Notes: generated by a model not told the origin, from the sequence alone. DNA of 64,000 bases from Ruminiclostridium cellobioparum subsp. termitidis CT1112 (GCF_000350485.1 NZ_AORV01000078.1:82290-146289); one strand, 5' to 3'; positions 8,146 to 17,538 are shown, counted from the first letter of the stretch. Program-made: numbers and translations.

Positions 8146-8721
8146 TCAGATATTTTTCAGCTCCAGCCACATAACGGTCTGATTCCCGTTGCCGTCAAGC
8201 TCGGTAAATCCAAGCTCCCTATACATGTTAAATGTACCTCTGTACTGTTTCCGGGCATCATCCGCGTTTTTGAAGGGAAGGGATATTACAGCATCAAAAC
8301 CCTGTTCCCGGAAGCCTTCTACAGCTTTTTTCAGCAAAAGCCTGGCGACGCCCTGCCCCCTGTATTCAGGGTGAATGACAAAGCAAATGACGCAGCCAAC
8401 CTTCCTGTCCCCGGTTATATGACTCAAATCCCCGTCTATTCTGATAAACCTGTGTATGTCGTTTGCTCCGCACCAACCGATGCATTTGTCACCGTCAAAA
8501 GCCAGGTATCCCTTCATTGTACCGTTATTTATGCTTTCAACAGCTATGGCGCGGTTCTCCTCACCTGTCCTGTTCATCCAGACCTCCTGAGAGCAATCCG
8601 AATAATAAAAGGCACAGAAGCAGCCGGCCCAGTGCGGGGCATGTCCGAAATCCAGTCCTCCCAGATATTCCGTAAATGTCCCTGCAAGCTGGGGACTCAG
8701 TGGTTTAACAGTGTAATTCAT
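8146..8721 (-). CDS. GNAT-family N-acetyltransferase
   Basis: I place the start at the ATG at 8721, with AAGGAG about eight bases upstream, giving 191 residues. A longer frame reaching 8802 has no ribosome site near its first codon. The acetyl-CoA binding segment (VIHPEYRGQGVARLLLKKAV, about 120-139) and the closing YRELGFTEL motif are typical. Residues ~20-60 (DFGHAPHWAGCFCAFYY...CSQEVW) are aromatic and Cys-rich, as in a clostridial subgroup of small-molecule acetyltransferases. The substrate is unknown. Confidence 0.78.
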   Translation of the reverse strand: MNYTVKPLSPQLAGTFTEYLGGLDFGHAPHWAGCFCAFYYSDCSQEVWMNRTGEENRAIAVESINNGTMKGYLAFDGDKCIGWCGANDIHRFIRIDGDLSHITGDRKVGCVICFVIHPEYRGQGVARLLLKKAVEGFREQGFDAVISLPFKNADDARKQYRGTFNMYRELGFTELDGNGNQTVMWLELKNI

Positions 8722-8811
8722 AATTGCACTCCTTTTTTCAACTTTTATTGTCCTTTCAGGCTGGTAGTCTGTGATATCCCGGGGAAATTTAACCGACGGC
8801 AATATGTGAAT

Positions 8812-10092
8812 TCAGATGTTACAGACTGCTAACTTGTATCCCAGGTTTATGATTATGTTATGGAGTATATTTACCCTGGACTTTTTTATTCTGGTAAATA
8901 TGGACCTAATGGAATAGAATTCTCTCCTGAACCACATATATCCTTCAAATAATTCCTCTTTGCTCATATTTTTAGGAAGGAATGCAACTTCCGTTTTTCC
9001 GTTGTAATTGCTCCAATTCCCGGTCAAAAGCCTGTTTTCCTCCTTCAGCCGGTCATATATGGGTGTTCCGGGCAGAGGGGTCAATATGCTGACCGTCGCA
9101 CCGTCAATACCCAGATTATTGCATATCTCCAGAGTATCTTCAAATACATTTCTCTTATCGCCGTCAAAGCCGAAAATTATCCCTGCCTGGACACAAATAC
9201 CGTTGTTATGGATTTTGTCTATTATAGCTTTATACCTTTGTACCACATTTATGCCTTTATTGACACTGCCCAGACTTTCCTGTGAAAAAGACTCAATTCC
9301 CACAAAAAGGTATATGCAACCGGCAGACCTGGCCAGTTTTAACAGCTCATCATCGTTGCACCTGTCCAGTGTAACCTGTGCCGCCCACTTTTTATTAAGC
9401 GCTTTCAGTTCCTTCATTAATTCTCTGGCATAATCTGTATCTCCCCAAAAATTGTCATCCCAGAATACAAAATATTTGTTTTTTATTGTTCCGATCTCGG
9501 CTATAACCTCCTGCACCGGCCGCTTCCTGAAAGGTTTACAGTATATCTGCTTCAGGTTGCAATAGCTGCAGGAATACGGGCAGCCTCTGGAAGAAAAAAC
9601 TGCCCCCTTTGAAAACGGCCTCTTCTTAATCAAATCTCTTCTGGAGATGGGCAGGTTCTTCAAATCCGGAACAGTCTCGCAGGCATATCGTGTTCTTGCC
9701 TTTCCGTTGTAAAAATCCTCAAGAAATTCCGGCCAGATCAGCTCACCTTCACCTGTCAAAACATAATCGCAGTTTTTTCCCACCTCATCCGGAAGCAGCG
9801 TTGCATGGGGACCTCCCATTACGACTCTTGTGTTTTTTGCCCTGAGTCTTTCGGCTATTTTATAGCAATGTTCGGCATTAGAGGTATTTACAGTGATTGC
9901 GGCCAGGTCGAATTGTTTTTTATAAGGAATCTTTTGATTGTACTCGTCTATCAGGGTTATATCGTATTTGCTCTCATCTATAAAAGCTGCCAGATAAGGC
10001 ATTGTAATCTGGATAAAATTGTTGAACTGCTTTTTTCTGAATCTGTTGATTTCTTCATTCTCAGGTGTTATTAATAAAATTTTCTTCTTCAT
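8812..10092 (-). CDS. B12-binding-domain radical SAM protein
   Basis: The protein has 426 residues. Residues 1-140 form a Rossmann-like cobalamin-binding domain (ITPENEE start, AITVNTS, GGPHATLLP, TGEGE). The radical SAM domain follows, with a CxxxCxxC cluster in SRGCPYSCSYCNL (about 170-182), FWDDNFWGD and a TPLPGTP segment near 350. Class B radical SAM enzymes of this type perform methylations or rearrangements on unknown substrates; the N-terminal domain lacks an obvious DxHxxG and may not bind cobalamin base-off. It is monocistronic, ending close to the GNAT gene. The product is not identifiable. Confidence 0.8.
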   Translation of the reverse strand: MKKKILLITPENEEINRFRKKQFNNFIQITMPYLAAFIDESKYDITLIDEYNQKIPYKKQFDLAAITVNTSNAEHCYKIAERLRAKNTRVVMGGPHATLLPDEVGKNCDYVLTGEGELIWPEFLEDFYNGKARTRYACETVPDLKNLPISRRDLIKKRPFSKGAVFSSRGCPYSCSYCNLKQIYCKPFRKRPVQEVIAEIGTIKNKYFVFWDDNFWGDTDYARELMKELKALNKKWAAQVTLDRCNDDELLKLARSAGCIYLFVGIESFSQESLGSVNKGINVVQRYKAIIDKIHNNGICVQAGIIFGFDGDKRNVFEDTLEICNNLGIDGATVSILTPLPGTPIYDRLKEENRLLTGNWSNYNGKTEVAFLPKNMSKEELFEGYMWFRREFYSIRSIFTRIKKSRVNILHNIIINLGYKLAVCNI

Positions 10093-10158
10093 TACTTTTC
10101 TCTCCCTTTATATCCATCTTACCTTCCACACCTGAATTATACTCCAACTCATATCAAA

Positions 10159-10201
10159 AAACAACATTTAATTATCGTTTTTCAATAACTAAATGTTGTT
10201 T
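10159..10201 (-). terminator. stem-loop after the HD-domain gene
   Basis: 17-base arms (10159-10175 and 10185-10201, one mismatch) form an AT-rich hairpin between the HD gene and the radical SAM gene. The minus-strand flank ends in TTTTTGATATG, so it can act as a weak terminator for the HD gene. Confidence 0.5.
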
Positions 10202-10249
10202 CTTAATAATCCTTCTTCAAAGTCCTATTCACAGGCTCAATCAGCAAAC

Positions 10250-10810
10250 CTACTCCACAACCTCACATTCCCTCATTGCCAAAATAGTCTGTTCAATCAG
10301 GTAATCCAGTTCCCAGCCCAGCATTGCAGCGCCTCTCTCAATTACCTCACGGGAACAGCCCGCCGCAAAATTGGCAGTTTTGTACTTTTTCCTTACCGAT
10401 TTTACCTCCAGATCCGATACACTCCTGGACGGCCTCATCAGTGCCACTGCCCCGATCAGTCCGGTCAGTTCATCAACGGCATACAGCACCTTCTCCATTT
10501 CATGCTGGGGTTCAATATCCACAGTAAGCGCATAGCCATGGCTGGCAGTCGCACGGATGATCCTGGGGTCAATGCCCCTTTCCCGCATGATTTCCTGCTG
10601 CTTTATACAGTGCTGCTCAGGATAGAACTCAAAGTCCAGATCATGGAGCAGGCCGACTATTCCCCAGAAATCCTCCTCATTTTCATAACCTAATTTCCTT
10701 GAAAAATACCGCATTGTACTTTCAACTATCAGGGCATGTTTCAGATGAAATTCCTCCTTGTTATACTCCGTGAGCAACTCCCACGCCTCGCTTCTTGTCA
10801 GTTGACTCAA
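10250..10810 (-). CDS. HD-domain (HDIG-type) hydrolase
   Basis: This 186-residue cytoplasmic protein has the metal-binding histidines of the HD superfamily: KHA (about residue 24), the LLHDLDFEF pair (about 53-61), and SHGYA near 100. The start is a TTG with GAGGTG seven bases upstream. Proteins of this size and pattern are annotated as HDIG-domain phosphohydrolases, often nucleotide or (p)ppGpp-like phosphatases of unknown substrate. It follows the aminotransferase-like gene by 80 bases and may be co-transcribed. Confidence 0.8.
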   Translation of the reverse strand: MSQLTRSEAWELLTEYNKEEFHLKHALIVESTMRYFSRKLGYENEEDFWGIVGLLHDLDFEFYPEQHCIKQQEIMRERGIDPRIIRATASHGYALTVDIEPQHEMEKVLYAVDELTGLIGAVALMRPSRSVSDLEVKSVRKKYKTANFAAGCSREVIERGAAMLGWELDYLIEQTILAMRECEVVE

Positions 10811-10891
10811 ATTTGATCACCTCTTAATAATTAAAATTATATTAGTAGTCTGTAACATCTAAATTCATACACTGGAGCAGTATCCGGTATG

Positions 10892-12073
10892 TCACTTCCG
10901 CAGTCTGCTGACTGCCGCCTCCAATTGTTCAAAGGCCCTCACCAGTATCTGTCTGGGGCAGGCGATATTTATCCGCTGGAAACCCCTCCCCTCCTCACCG
11001 AACATCAAGCCGTTGTCCAGCCAGAGCCTGGCCTCATTTGCAACAAGGTCTTCCAGGGCATTGTCCGACAGGCCCAGCTCATTGAAATCCAGCCAGATAA
11101 GGTATGTGCCCTGGGGTTCTACAAGCTTTATTCCAGGAAGCCTTTCATTTAAAAAATTTCTCACAAAGGAAAGATTTCCGGCAAGATAGGTTTTGAGCTG
11201 TGAAAGCCATTCTGCTCCATATTCATAAGCCGCATGACATGCAGCCAGTCCCATTGTATTCAGCTGGCTGTAACCGCTTTTAACTATCTCCTGCTCAAAC
11301 CGGAATTTCATATTGACATTTTGAATAAATATGTTTGAAACCTGAAGGCCCGCAAGATTAAAAGTTTTACTGGGTGCGGTACAGGTTATTGTCATGTTTG
11401 CGAATTCAGGCTTCAATGCAGCAAATATCAGATGTTTATACCCCTCAAAAATGAAGTCCGCATGAATTTCATCAGATACTACCATTACACCATGTTTTAA
11501 GCATATTTCCCCCAGCCTTATCAATTCCTCCCCGGTCCATACCCTGCCCACGGGATTGTGGGGATTGCACAAAATGAATACCTTCACATTGCCCGAAACT
11601 ATTTTTTCCTCGAAGTCTTCAAAATCTATTTTATAAACACCGTCGTCATAAACAAGAGGACTATTTACAAGCACCCTTTTATTGGCTAATATGGCCTCCG
11701 AAAACGGATAATAGACAGGCTGCTGGATTATGACACCGTCTCCCTTTTGGGTAAAGGCTCTGATTGCCATAGCAATGGCAAAAACAATTCCGGGAGTTTT
11801 GACCAGCCATTGGGGCCGGATATTCCATCCAAAGTTATCGGAATACCACTTATATAATGTAGAAAAGTATTCCTCTCTTACTTCAGAATACCCAAAGATA
11901 CCATGCCGGCTGATTTTAACCAGTGCATCGGTCACCTGCGGAAGTGTTTTGAAATCCATATCTGCCACCCAGAGAGGAATTGCATCTTCAGGCTTTCCCC
12001 TCTGCTTTGCAAAATCATATTTTATTGAGTTTGTATTCCTTCTGTCGATTATTTCATCAAAATCATATGTCAT
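10892..12073 (-). CDS. MalY/PatB-type PLP C-S lyase
   Basis: This fold-type I PLP enzyme of 393 residues probably cleaves cystathionine or cysteine S-conjugates, releasing homocysteine or a thiol plus pyruvate and ammonia. The pattern is characteristic: an N-terminal DRRNTNSIKYD, DFKTLPQV, CNPHNPVGRVW near 190, SDEIHADFIF near 222, and the lysine in TAPSKTFNLAGLQ near 255. I chose the second ATG (12073), placed seven bases after AAGGAG; the first is only two bases away. It is divergent from cysK, which supports a sulfur amino acid role. Confidence 0.87.
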   Translation of the reverse strand: MTYDFDEIIDRRNTNSIKYDFAKQRGKPEDAIPLWVADMDFKTLPQVTDALVKISRHGIFGYSEVREEYFSTLYKWYSDNFGWNIRPQWLVKTPGIVFAIAMAIRAFTQKGDGVIIQQPVYYPFSEAILANKRVLVNSPLVYDDGVYKIDFEDFEEKIVSGNVKVFILCNPHNPVGRVWTGEELIRLGEICLKHGVMVVSDEIHADFIFEGYKHLIFAALKPEFANMTITCTAPSKTFNLAGLQVSNIFIQNVNMKFRFEQEIVKSGYSQLNTMGLAACHAAYEYGAEWLSQLKTYLAGNLSFVRNFLNERLPGIKLVEPQGTYLIWLDFNELGLSDNALEDLVANEARLWLDNGLMFGEEGRGFQRINIACPRQILVRAFEQLEAAVSRLRK

Positions 12074-12204
12074 ATGCATTCTCCTTGTAATAGCAGCAGC
12101 GCTTATTTTTAATTATGGACTTGCAAAAATATATCCAACCGCCAATTAAAAATTTTTTATTATCCATTATATTACTCTGTTAAAAAAGCAAAGTCAATAT
12201 CATA

Positions 12205-12233
12205 CTAAACATATATTAATAATATATGTTTAG
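12205..12233. promoter_or_regulatory. 29-bp palindrome between the C-S lyase gene and cysK
   Basis: Perfect 13-base arms (ctaaacatatatt and its complement) flank three bases. It ends eight bases upstream of the cysK -35 box and lies between two divergent sulfur-metabolism genes. This suits an operator for a shared regulator, perhaps a CymR-like Rrf2 protein, but no regulator gene is adjacent. Confidence 0.45.
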
Positions 12234-12241
12234 ATTTATTG

Positions 12242-12270
12242 TTGACATTTCATATGAGTTGTTTTATAAT
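12242..12270 (+). promoter_or_regulatory. consensus sigma-A promoter of cysK
   Basis: TTGACA (12242-12247) and TATAAT (12265-12270) are separated by exactly 17 bases, a perfect consensus promoter. Such strength next to a 29-bp palindrome suggests tight repression. Confidence 0.85.
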
Positions 12271-12367
12271 CAAATCATACTAATTATATATGAAATATAG
12301 GAAATGTATTAAACTGTATAAAAAGAAAATATAATAAAATAATTAATTATAAAAGGAGAGTATTGAT

Positions 12368-13300
12368 ATGTCCAAAATTTATAAAAGTCTCACTGATTTA
12401 ATAGGTAAAACACCTTTATTGGAACTTTCGAATTATGAAAACAAGCATGACCTCAAGGCCAAAATAGTAGCCAAGCTGGAATATTTCAATCCGGCAGGAA
12501 GTGTCAAGGACAGAATAGCCAAAGCTATGATAGATGATGCAGAAGCAAATGGAGTATTAAAACCCGGAGCGGTAATTATTGAACCTACCAGCGGTAACAC
12601 AGGAATCGGCCTTGCATCCGTTGCTGCTGCAAGAGGCTATAAAATAATTCTCACAATGCCTGAAACAATGAGTATAGAACGCAGAAACCTTTTAAAGGCC
12701 TACGGTGCCGAACTGGTGCTTACCGAAGGTGCAAAAGGAATGAAGGGCGCCATTGCCAAGGCTGAGGAACTCGCACAGGAAACACCGAACAGCTTTATCC
12801 CGGGACAGTTTGTCAACCCTGCAAATCCGGCTGTTCATAAAGCTACAACAGGTCCTGAAATATGGGAAGATACCGACGGAAAAGTTGACATTTTTGTGGC
12901 AGGTATCGGAACCGGCGGAACTATCAGCGGTGCAGGAGAATACTTAAAGTCAAAGAACCCCGACGTAAAAGTAATAGCTGTAGAACCCGCCAGCTCTCCG
13001 GTGCTTTCAAAAGGAACTCCGGGACCGCACAAAATTCAGGGAATCGGAGCAGGTTTTGTTCCGGACACTCTCAATACTAAAATTTATGATGAAATTATAA
13101 CTGTTGAAAATGATGACGCATTTGCTTCGGGCAGAGAAATATCCAAAGTTGAAGGCTTGCTGGTGGGTATTTCATCGGGTGCCGCTCTCTGGGCAGCCGT
13201 GCAGTTGGCAAAACGTCCCGAAAATGCAGGTAAGACAATTGTTGTTTTACTTCCTGACACCGGTGAAAGATATCTCTCCACTCCATTATTCTCGGAATAA
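12368..13300 (+). CDS. cysK: cysteine synthase A (O-acetylserine sulfhydrylase)
   Basis: This PLP enzyme of 310 residues makes L-cysteine from O-acetylserine and sulfide. Landmarks are the PLP lysine in [11 protein letters not shown] (about 38-48), the substrate loop [11 protein letters not shown] (about 75-85), the phosphate-binding [12 protein letters not shown] (about 179-190) and the late GISSGAA. Length and order are standard for CysK. AAAGGAGAG precedes the ATG. It stands alone behind a consensus promoter and is followed by a terminator. Confidence 0.95.
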   Translation: MSKIYKSLTDLIGKTPLLELSNYENKHDLKAKIVAKLEYFNPAGSVKDRIAKAMIDDAEANGVLKPGAVIIEPTSGNTGIGLASVAAARGYKIILTMPETMSIERRNLLKAYGAELVLTEGAKGMKGAIAKAEELAQETPNSFIPGQFVNPANPAVHKATTGPEIWEDTDGKVDIFVAGIGTGGTISGAGEYLKSKNPDVKVIAVEPASSPVLSKGTPGPHKIQGIGAGFVPDTLNTKIYDEIITVENDDAFASGREISKVEGLLVGISSGAALWAAVQLAKRPENAGKTIVVLLPDTGERYLSTPLFSE

Positions 13301-13315
13301 AACTATATTGTTTAA

Positions 13316-13365
13316 AAAACAGGCAGCAGCAAGACTTGATCAACTTGCCGCCGCCTGTTTTTTTC
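13316..13365 (+). terminator. rho-independent terminator of cysK
   Basis: aacaggc-agcagcaag pairs with cttgcc-gccgcctgtt (two A-C mismatches) and is followed by TTTTTTT. It lies 16 bases after the cysK stop. Confidence 0.8.
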
Positions 13366-13565
13366 TTGCCCGTTTGTTAAGAATAAGTAATAAAAGCTCC
13401 AAAAAAGTACTAAAAAGCTGAGCACTGCAAAATTTCTTATGTTAAAATATATACTAATAGTCTGTACCGTCTGAAACGTGCATTGTCTGTCGGCAGGGAA
13501 AGTTTTCTCAGGGCCGGGCGGATGCTGCTGCAGACTCCAGCAGTTTTTAAAAAGGAGCGCTGACT

Positions 13566-14351
13566 TTGAATATATTAATAACAGCCGGTGGCACAAGTGA
13601 AAAAATTGATAACGTCAGGACCATAACCAACAGCTCTACCGGAAAACTGGGCTCGGCAATAGCCCTGGCTTTTGCTGAAACCTATACCCAGCCCACCGAT
13701 AGGATATATTACCTTTGCGGACAAAATGCGGTTATACCCGAAGCAGACCGTATCAGTATAATCAGGATCGGAAGCGTAAATGACCTTATGGAAAAGTTGA
13801 CCGGGATACTGACAACCGAAAGAATTGATGCAGTGATCCATTCCATGGCCGTCAGCGACTATACCGTTGACACACTGACCACCAAAAGCAGTATTGCCTC
13901 TTCCATAGCCGATTTTATAAGCCAAAACGGACCGTCAGCCGCCCTGGAGCCGGAGACGCTCACTGCACAGCTTATTGAGAAAGCCTTCTCCGGGACAGAC
14001 ACCCTGGGTTCTGAAAATAAAATCAGTTCCGACATAGAAGACATAGTTATTGTAATGAAAAAAACTCCAAAGGTTATCGGCATGATAAAAAAGCTTCAGC
14101 CTGCTGCTCTTCTGGTTGGTTTCAAACTGTTAAGCAATGTATCTCCGGAAACCCTGATCGATACAGGGTATAATCTTTTATTAAAGAATAACTGCGATTT
14201 GGTGCTGGCAAATGATCTGTCCGGAATAAATGAATTAGGACACAGGGGCTTCCTGATTTCCCCCGATAAGACCTATGAAACCTTTGAAACCAAATCCCAG
14301 ATCGCCAAAGGCATAGTAAAGCGCGTACATGCAATACTAAATAATCAGTAA
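13566..14351 (+). CDS. coaB: phosphopantothenate-cysteine ligase (split CoaB)
   Basis: This 261-residue protein condenses 4'-phosphopantothenate with cysteine in coenzyme A synthesis. It begins with the family motif ITAGGTSEKIDNVRTITNSSTGKLG and has SMAVSDYTV near 98 and a late VLANDLSGI. The domain normally forms the C-terminal half of bifunctional CoaBC; here it is a separate, monofunctional protein encoded just before CoaC. The start is TTG with AAGGAG upstream. Nucleotide preference (CTP or ATP) cannot be read from sequence by eye. Confidence 0.88.
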   Translation: MNILITAGGTSEKIDNVRTITNSSTGKLGSAIALAFAETYTQPTDRIYYLCGQNAVIPEADRISIIRIGSVNDLMEKLTGILTTERIDAVIHSMAVSDYTVDTLTTKSSIASSIADFISQNGPSAALEPETLTAQLIEKAFSGTDTLGSENKISSDIEDIVIVMKKTPKVIGMIKKLQPAALLVGFKLLSNVSPETLIDTGYNLLLKNNCDLVLANDLSGINELGHRGFLISPDKTYETFETKSQIAKGIVKRVHAILNNQ

Positions 14352-14403
14352 TATTTAAATCATATAAAATCAAATATAAAATGGTGTAAAGGAAGCAGTT
14401 TTT

Positions 14404-14946
14404 ATGAAAAATATTATTTTAGGAGTTACGGGCAGTGTTGCCGCCTATAAGGCAGCCGACATTGCAAACAACCTTACAAAAAAGGGCTACAACGTGGAGG
14501 TCATAATGACAGGAAGTGCCCGGGAATTTATAACTCCCCTCACCTTTCAGTCTCTGACTAAAAACAAGGTATATTATGACATGTTTGAAGAAATCACTCC
14601 AAAGGATATCAAACATATATCCCTGGCCAGGAAAGCCGATCTGTGCCTCATAGCACCCGCATCGGCAAATATTATAGGAAAGCTTGCAAACGGCATAGCC
14701 GATGATATGCTCTCGACGGTGGTCATGGCTATGAACAATGTCCCGGTATATATCTGTCCTGCAATGAATACCAATATGTACATCAACCCTATAGTTCAGC
14801 GGAATATCAAGACCCTTGCCGAATTCGGATATCATTTCATAGAACCCAGGGAATCGGTACTGGCCTGCGGAGATCTGGGCACAGGGGCCCTGGCCGATGT
14901 AGATAAAATCGTCAACACCGTGGAAGCCCACCAATGGAGGGCATAA
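14404..14946 (+). CDS. coaC: phosphopantothenoylcysteine decarboxylase (split CoaC)
   Basis: This FMN flavoprotein of 180 residues decarboxylates phosphopantothenoylcysteine to 4'-phosphopantetheine. It has the LGVTGSVAAYKAAD start, the IAPASANIIGKLANGIADDMLST stretch containing the active-site Asn, and PAMNTNMYINP near 120-130. A Cys in ESVLACGDLGTGALAD near 157 corresponds to the conserved active-site cysteine flap. It lies 52 bases after coaB and overlaps the next start as TAATG, so the three genes are one operon. Confidence 0.9.
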   Translation: MKNIILGVTGSVAAYKAADIANNLTKKGYNVEVIMTGSAREFITPLTFQSLTKNKVYYDMFEEITPKDIKHISLARKADLCLIAPASANIIGKLANGIADDMLSTVVMAMNNVPVYICPAMNTNMYINPIVQRNIKTLAEFGYHFIEPRESVLACGDLGTGALADVDKIVNTVEAHQWRA

Positions 14947-15923
14947 TGGAAAAAATAGATATAACCCGGCTGCAGGGCATACATATCGGACATGCCCAGA
15001 ATACCGGGGCAGGAACCGGCTGTACTGTTATCTTATGCCCCGAGGGCGCTGTCTGCGGCGTCGATGTCCGCGGCGGTTCGCCCGGCACAAGAGATACTGA
15101 TGCACTGAACCCGGTCAACAATAGGAAAAGTGTTCACGGCATACTGCTGGCGGGCGGAAGTTCCTTTGGGCTTGACGCCGCCGGCGGGGTCATGCAGTTT
15201 CTGGAGGAGCGCGGCATTGGAAGGGACGTTGGTAAAACCATGGTTCCCAACGTGTGCGCCGCCATACTGTTCGACTTGAAGTGCGGAGACCACAGGGTGC
15301 GTCCCGACAAGGAAATGGGGTACGGCGCCTGTGCCGACGCCTTTCTCCAGCACAGCTTCAAAAGCGGCAGCGTAGGCGCCGGAACAGGTGCGGTTCTCGG
15401 AAAGGTCAGGGGCAGCACTCATGCAATGAAAGGCGGTGTGGGAAGTGCCGCCTTCAGTTATGGAGAGCTTATGGTGGGAGCAGTTATAGCTGTAAACTGT
15501 GTGGGCGATGTATATGATTCCAGAGCGGGCAAAATAATAGCCGGTGTACTTTCGGATGACCGGAGCAGCCTGGCTTCCTCCGAAGAACTTATGCTTCGGG
15601 AATATGACAGCCACAGGGATTTCTTCAGTGAAAATACCGTTATCGGCTGTGTTATGACAAACGCCATGTTAACCAAAGCACAAGCTACAAAGCTTGCGGC
15701 ACTGGGTCAGAATGGGATCGCACGTACAGTGAGGCCCGCCCATTCCATATTTGACGGAGATACCATATTTGCCCTGTGCACCGGGCAGGTAGACGCAACT
15801 TTTGATTCGGTGGGTATTCTGGCCGCAAGAGCAGTCGAAGCGGCAATAATTGATGCTGTGGTAAGTGCCGAATCCCTGCATGGTTTCATTTCCTGCAGGG
15901 AGCTCATGAATAAAAAAATTTAG
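14946..15923 (+). CDS. P1-family (S58, DmpA-like) aminopeptidase
   Basis: This is a 325-residue N-terminal nucleophile hydrolase. The GxSFGLDAAGGVMQFLEE segment (about 68-85), PNVCAAILFDL, and GGVGSAAFSYGELMVGAVIAVN (about 158-180) match the DmpA/P1 family. In that family the precursor cleaves itself before the Ser of this last motif, so it is the likely nucleophile. I chose the ATG at 14946 (GGAGG five bases upstream), which overlaps the coaC stop. The coaBC link is by operon only; a role in beta-peptide or pantothenate-related amide cleavage is possible but unproven. Confidence 0.83.
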   Translation: MEKIDITRLQGIHIGHAQNTGAGTGCTVILCPEGAVCGVDVRGGSPGTRDTDALNPVNNRKSVHGILLAGGSSFGLDAAGGVMQFLEERGIGRDVGKTMVPNVCAAILFDLKCGDHRVRPDKEMGYGACADAFLQHSFKSGSVGAGTGAVLGKVRGSTHAMKGGVGSAAFSYGELMVGAVIAVNCVGDVYDSRAGKIIAGVLSDDRSSLASSEELMLREYDSHRDFFSENTVIGCVMTNAMLTKAQATKLAALGQNGIARTVRPAHSIFDGDTIFALCTGQVDATFDSVGILAARAVEAAIIDAVVSAESLHGFISCRELMNKKI

Positions 15924-16032
15924 ACCTGTCTCTTGACAAGTATACTTTTTTACAGGCATATTTTGCCGGTATTTTTTCGTTATAATATTAACAATCTTGT
16001 TACAAAGTATGGTTCAGGCACTCTTTCGGTGG

Positions 16033-16100
16033 TATAATGTAATTATTAAGCGTGCCGGCATGCCGGCCGGAACTGGTACAATATTCTGCATATTGTACCA
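16033..16100 (+). promoter_or_regulatory. hydE leader: -10 box and two palindromes
   Basis: TATAAT at 16033-16038 is followed by a perfect 14-bp palindrome gccggcatgccggc (16054-16067) and an 11-bp-arm hairpin (tggtacaatat at 16074-16084, complement at 16090-16100, 5-base loop). The hydE start is 44 bases further. No -35 consensus is clear, so the promoter may need an activator. Confidence 0.45.
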
Positions 16101-16143
16101 ATTGCCTGCTGTTTGAATATTCCTGAGAGGTTACGATAATTAT

Positions 16144-17181
16144 ATGAAACATTTAATTGATAAATTGTATGAAACACATCAATTGTCACGGGATGAATAT
16201 ATACATATTCTCAATGGCATTGATGCCGCAGCAAGTGAATATCTTTTCGAAAGGGCCAGAAAAGTTACCCGCAATAATTTTGGTAACGCAATTTATACAA
16301 GGGGTTTGATTGAATTTACAAATTACTGTAAAAACAATTGCTATTATTGCGGAATAGGTTCGGGCAATACCCGCGCAGACCGGTACAGACTCACTCTGGA
16401 GGATATACTGTCCTGCTGCAGTACGGGGCACGAGCTGGGCTTCCGCACCTTTGTGCTCCAGGGAGGCGAGGATAACCACTATTCCGATGAGGATATGGTC
16501 AATATAATCACTGCCATAAAGCAGAACTATCCTGACTGTGCCATAACCCTGTCAATCGGAGAAAAAAGCTATGACTCCTACAGGAAGTATTATGAGGCAG
16601 GAGCCGACCGCTATCTTCTCCGCCATGAGACAGCAAACGAAGAGCATTACAAAAAGCTTCACCCGCAGAATTTATCTTTGGCCAACCGGAAACAGTGTCT
16701 GTACAATCTGAAAGAAATAGGCTTTCAGGTTGGAACGGGTTTCATGGTCGGTTCACCATATCAGACCACCGAAAACCTGGCCGAAGAGCTGCTGTTTCTA
16801 AAGGAATTCAACCCCCAAATGGTGGGTATAGGACCTTTTATACCTCACAGCGAGACCAGATATGCAAAGGAGGCTGCAGGCAGCCTCGAATTGACTCTGG
16901 TTCTTATCGGCCTGATCCGCCTGCTGCTTCCAAAAGCACTTATTCCTGCAACCACAGCTCTAGGCACCATTAATTCCCTGGGCCGTGAAAAAGGTATTAT
17001 GGCCGGTGCCAATGTCGTCATGCCAAACCTGTCGCCGGTGGCCGTACGGAAAAAATACTCCCTGTACGACAATAAGATTTGCACCGGCGAAGAGGCTGCC
17101 GAATGCAGATTCTGCCTTTCCAACAGAATGAAGAATATAGGTTACGAGCTGGTGGTGGACAGAGGAGATTACATTGGATAA
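16144..17181 (+). CDS. hydE: [FeFe]-hydrogenase maturase HydE (radical SAM)
   Basis: This 345-residue radical SAM enzyme takes part in assembling the H-cluster diiron subsite. The cluster motif is CKNNCYYCGI near residues 62-71, and a large TIM barrel follows, with LQGGED near 113 and RHETANEEHY. A second set of cysteines (CTGEEAAECRFCLSNR near the C-terminus) matches the optional extra cluster of HydE. HydF, HydG and the hydrogenase are not in the window. RBS GAGAGGT precedes the ATG by about nine bases. Confidence 0.87.
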   Translation: MKHLIDKLYETHQLSRDEYIHILNGIDAAASEYLFERARKVTRNNFGNAIYTRGLIEFTNYCKNNCYYCGIGSGNTRADRYRLTLEDILSCCSTGHELGFRTFVLQGGEDNHYSDEDMVNIITAIKQNYPDCAITLSIGEKSYDSYRKYYEAGADRYLLRHETANEEHYKKLHPQNLSLANRKQCLYNLKEIGFQVGTGFMVGSPYQTTENLAEELLFLKEFNPQMVGIGPFIPHSETRYAKEAAGSLELTLVLIGLIRLLLPKALIPATTALGTINSLGREKGIMAGANVVMPNLSPVAVRKKYSLYDNKICTGEEAAECRFCLSNRMKNIGYELVVDRGDYIG

Positions 17182-17231
17182 ACAACAGACATGTCGCAAA
17201 ACTAACATTATTTAAATACTTGTAATACATT

Positions 17232-17472
17232 TAATAGTGCTCCCGTACCAACATCAAAAAATGAAAAGCTTACAAAGTACATGCTTGAAATTTGTACGTC
17301 TCATCACAAGTATTTTTGCTGTCGCAGAACACTCAACATCCTGTTTCGGATTGCTGCTCAAATCGGCTTCCTGCCGATTTGCCAGCAAAAACACTTGCGT
17401 TTCGCCTACAATTTCAGGCATGTACTTTTAATAGAGCTTCTCATTTTTTGAAGTTGCACTCGCGCACTATTA
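17232..17472. repeat. 241-bp imperfect inverted-repeat element (MITE-like or giant hairpin)
   Basis: The ends read taatagtgc (17232-17240) and gcactatta (17464-17472). Within them runs a long imperfect inverted repeat: the left arm has aaaaaatgaaaagct, aaagtacatgcttgaaatt and caagtatttttgctg, each mirrored in the right arm (agctt-ctcattttttg, aatttcaggcatgtactt, cagcaaaaacacttg). A smaller hairpin aaatcgg/ccgattt sits at the centre. Arms are about 90-100 bases. No ORF of note is inside. It fills most of the gap between convergent hydE and the kinase gene. A miniature mobile element or a bidirectional terminator could both explain it. Confidence 0.6.
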
Positions 17473-17538
17473 TCGAGCAGTACATTATTATCATTTGTCC
17501 TGTTTTCAGACAGCCCCCTACCATGTCATATGCTATGC

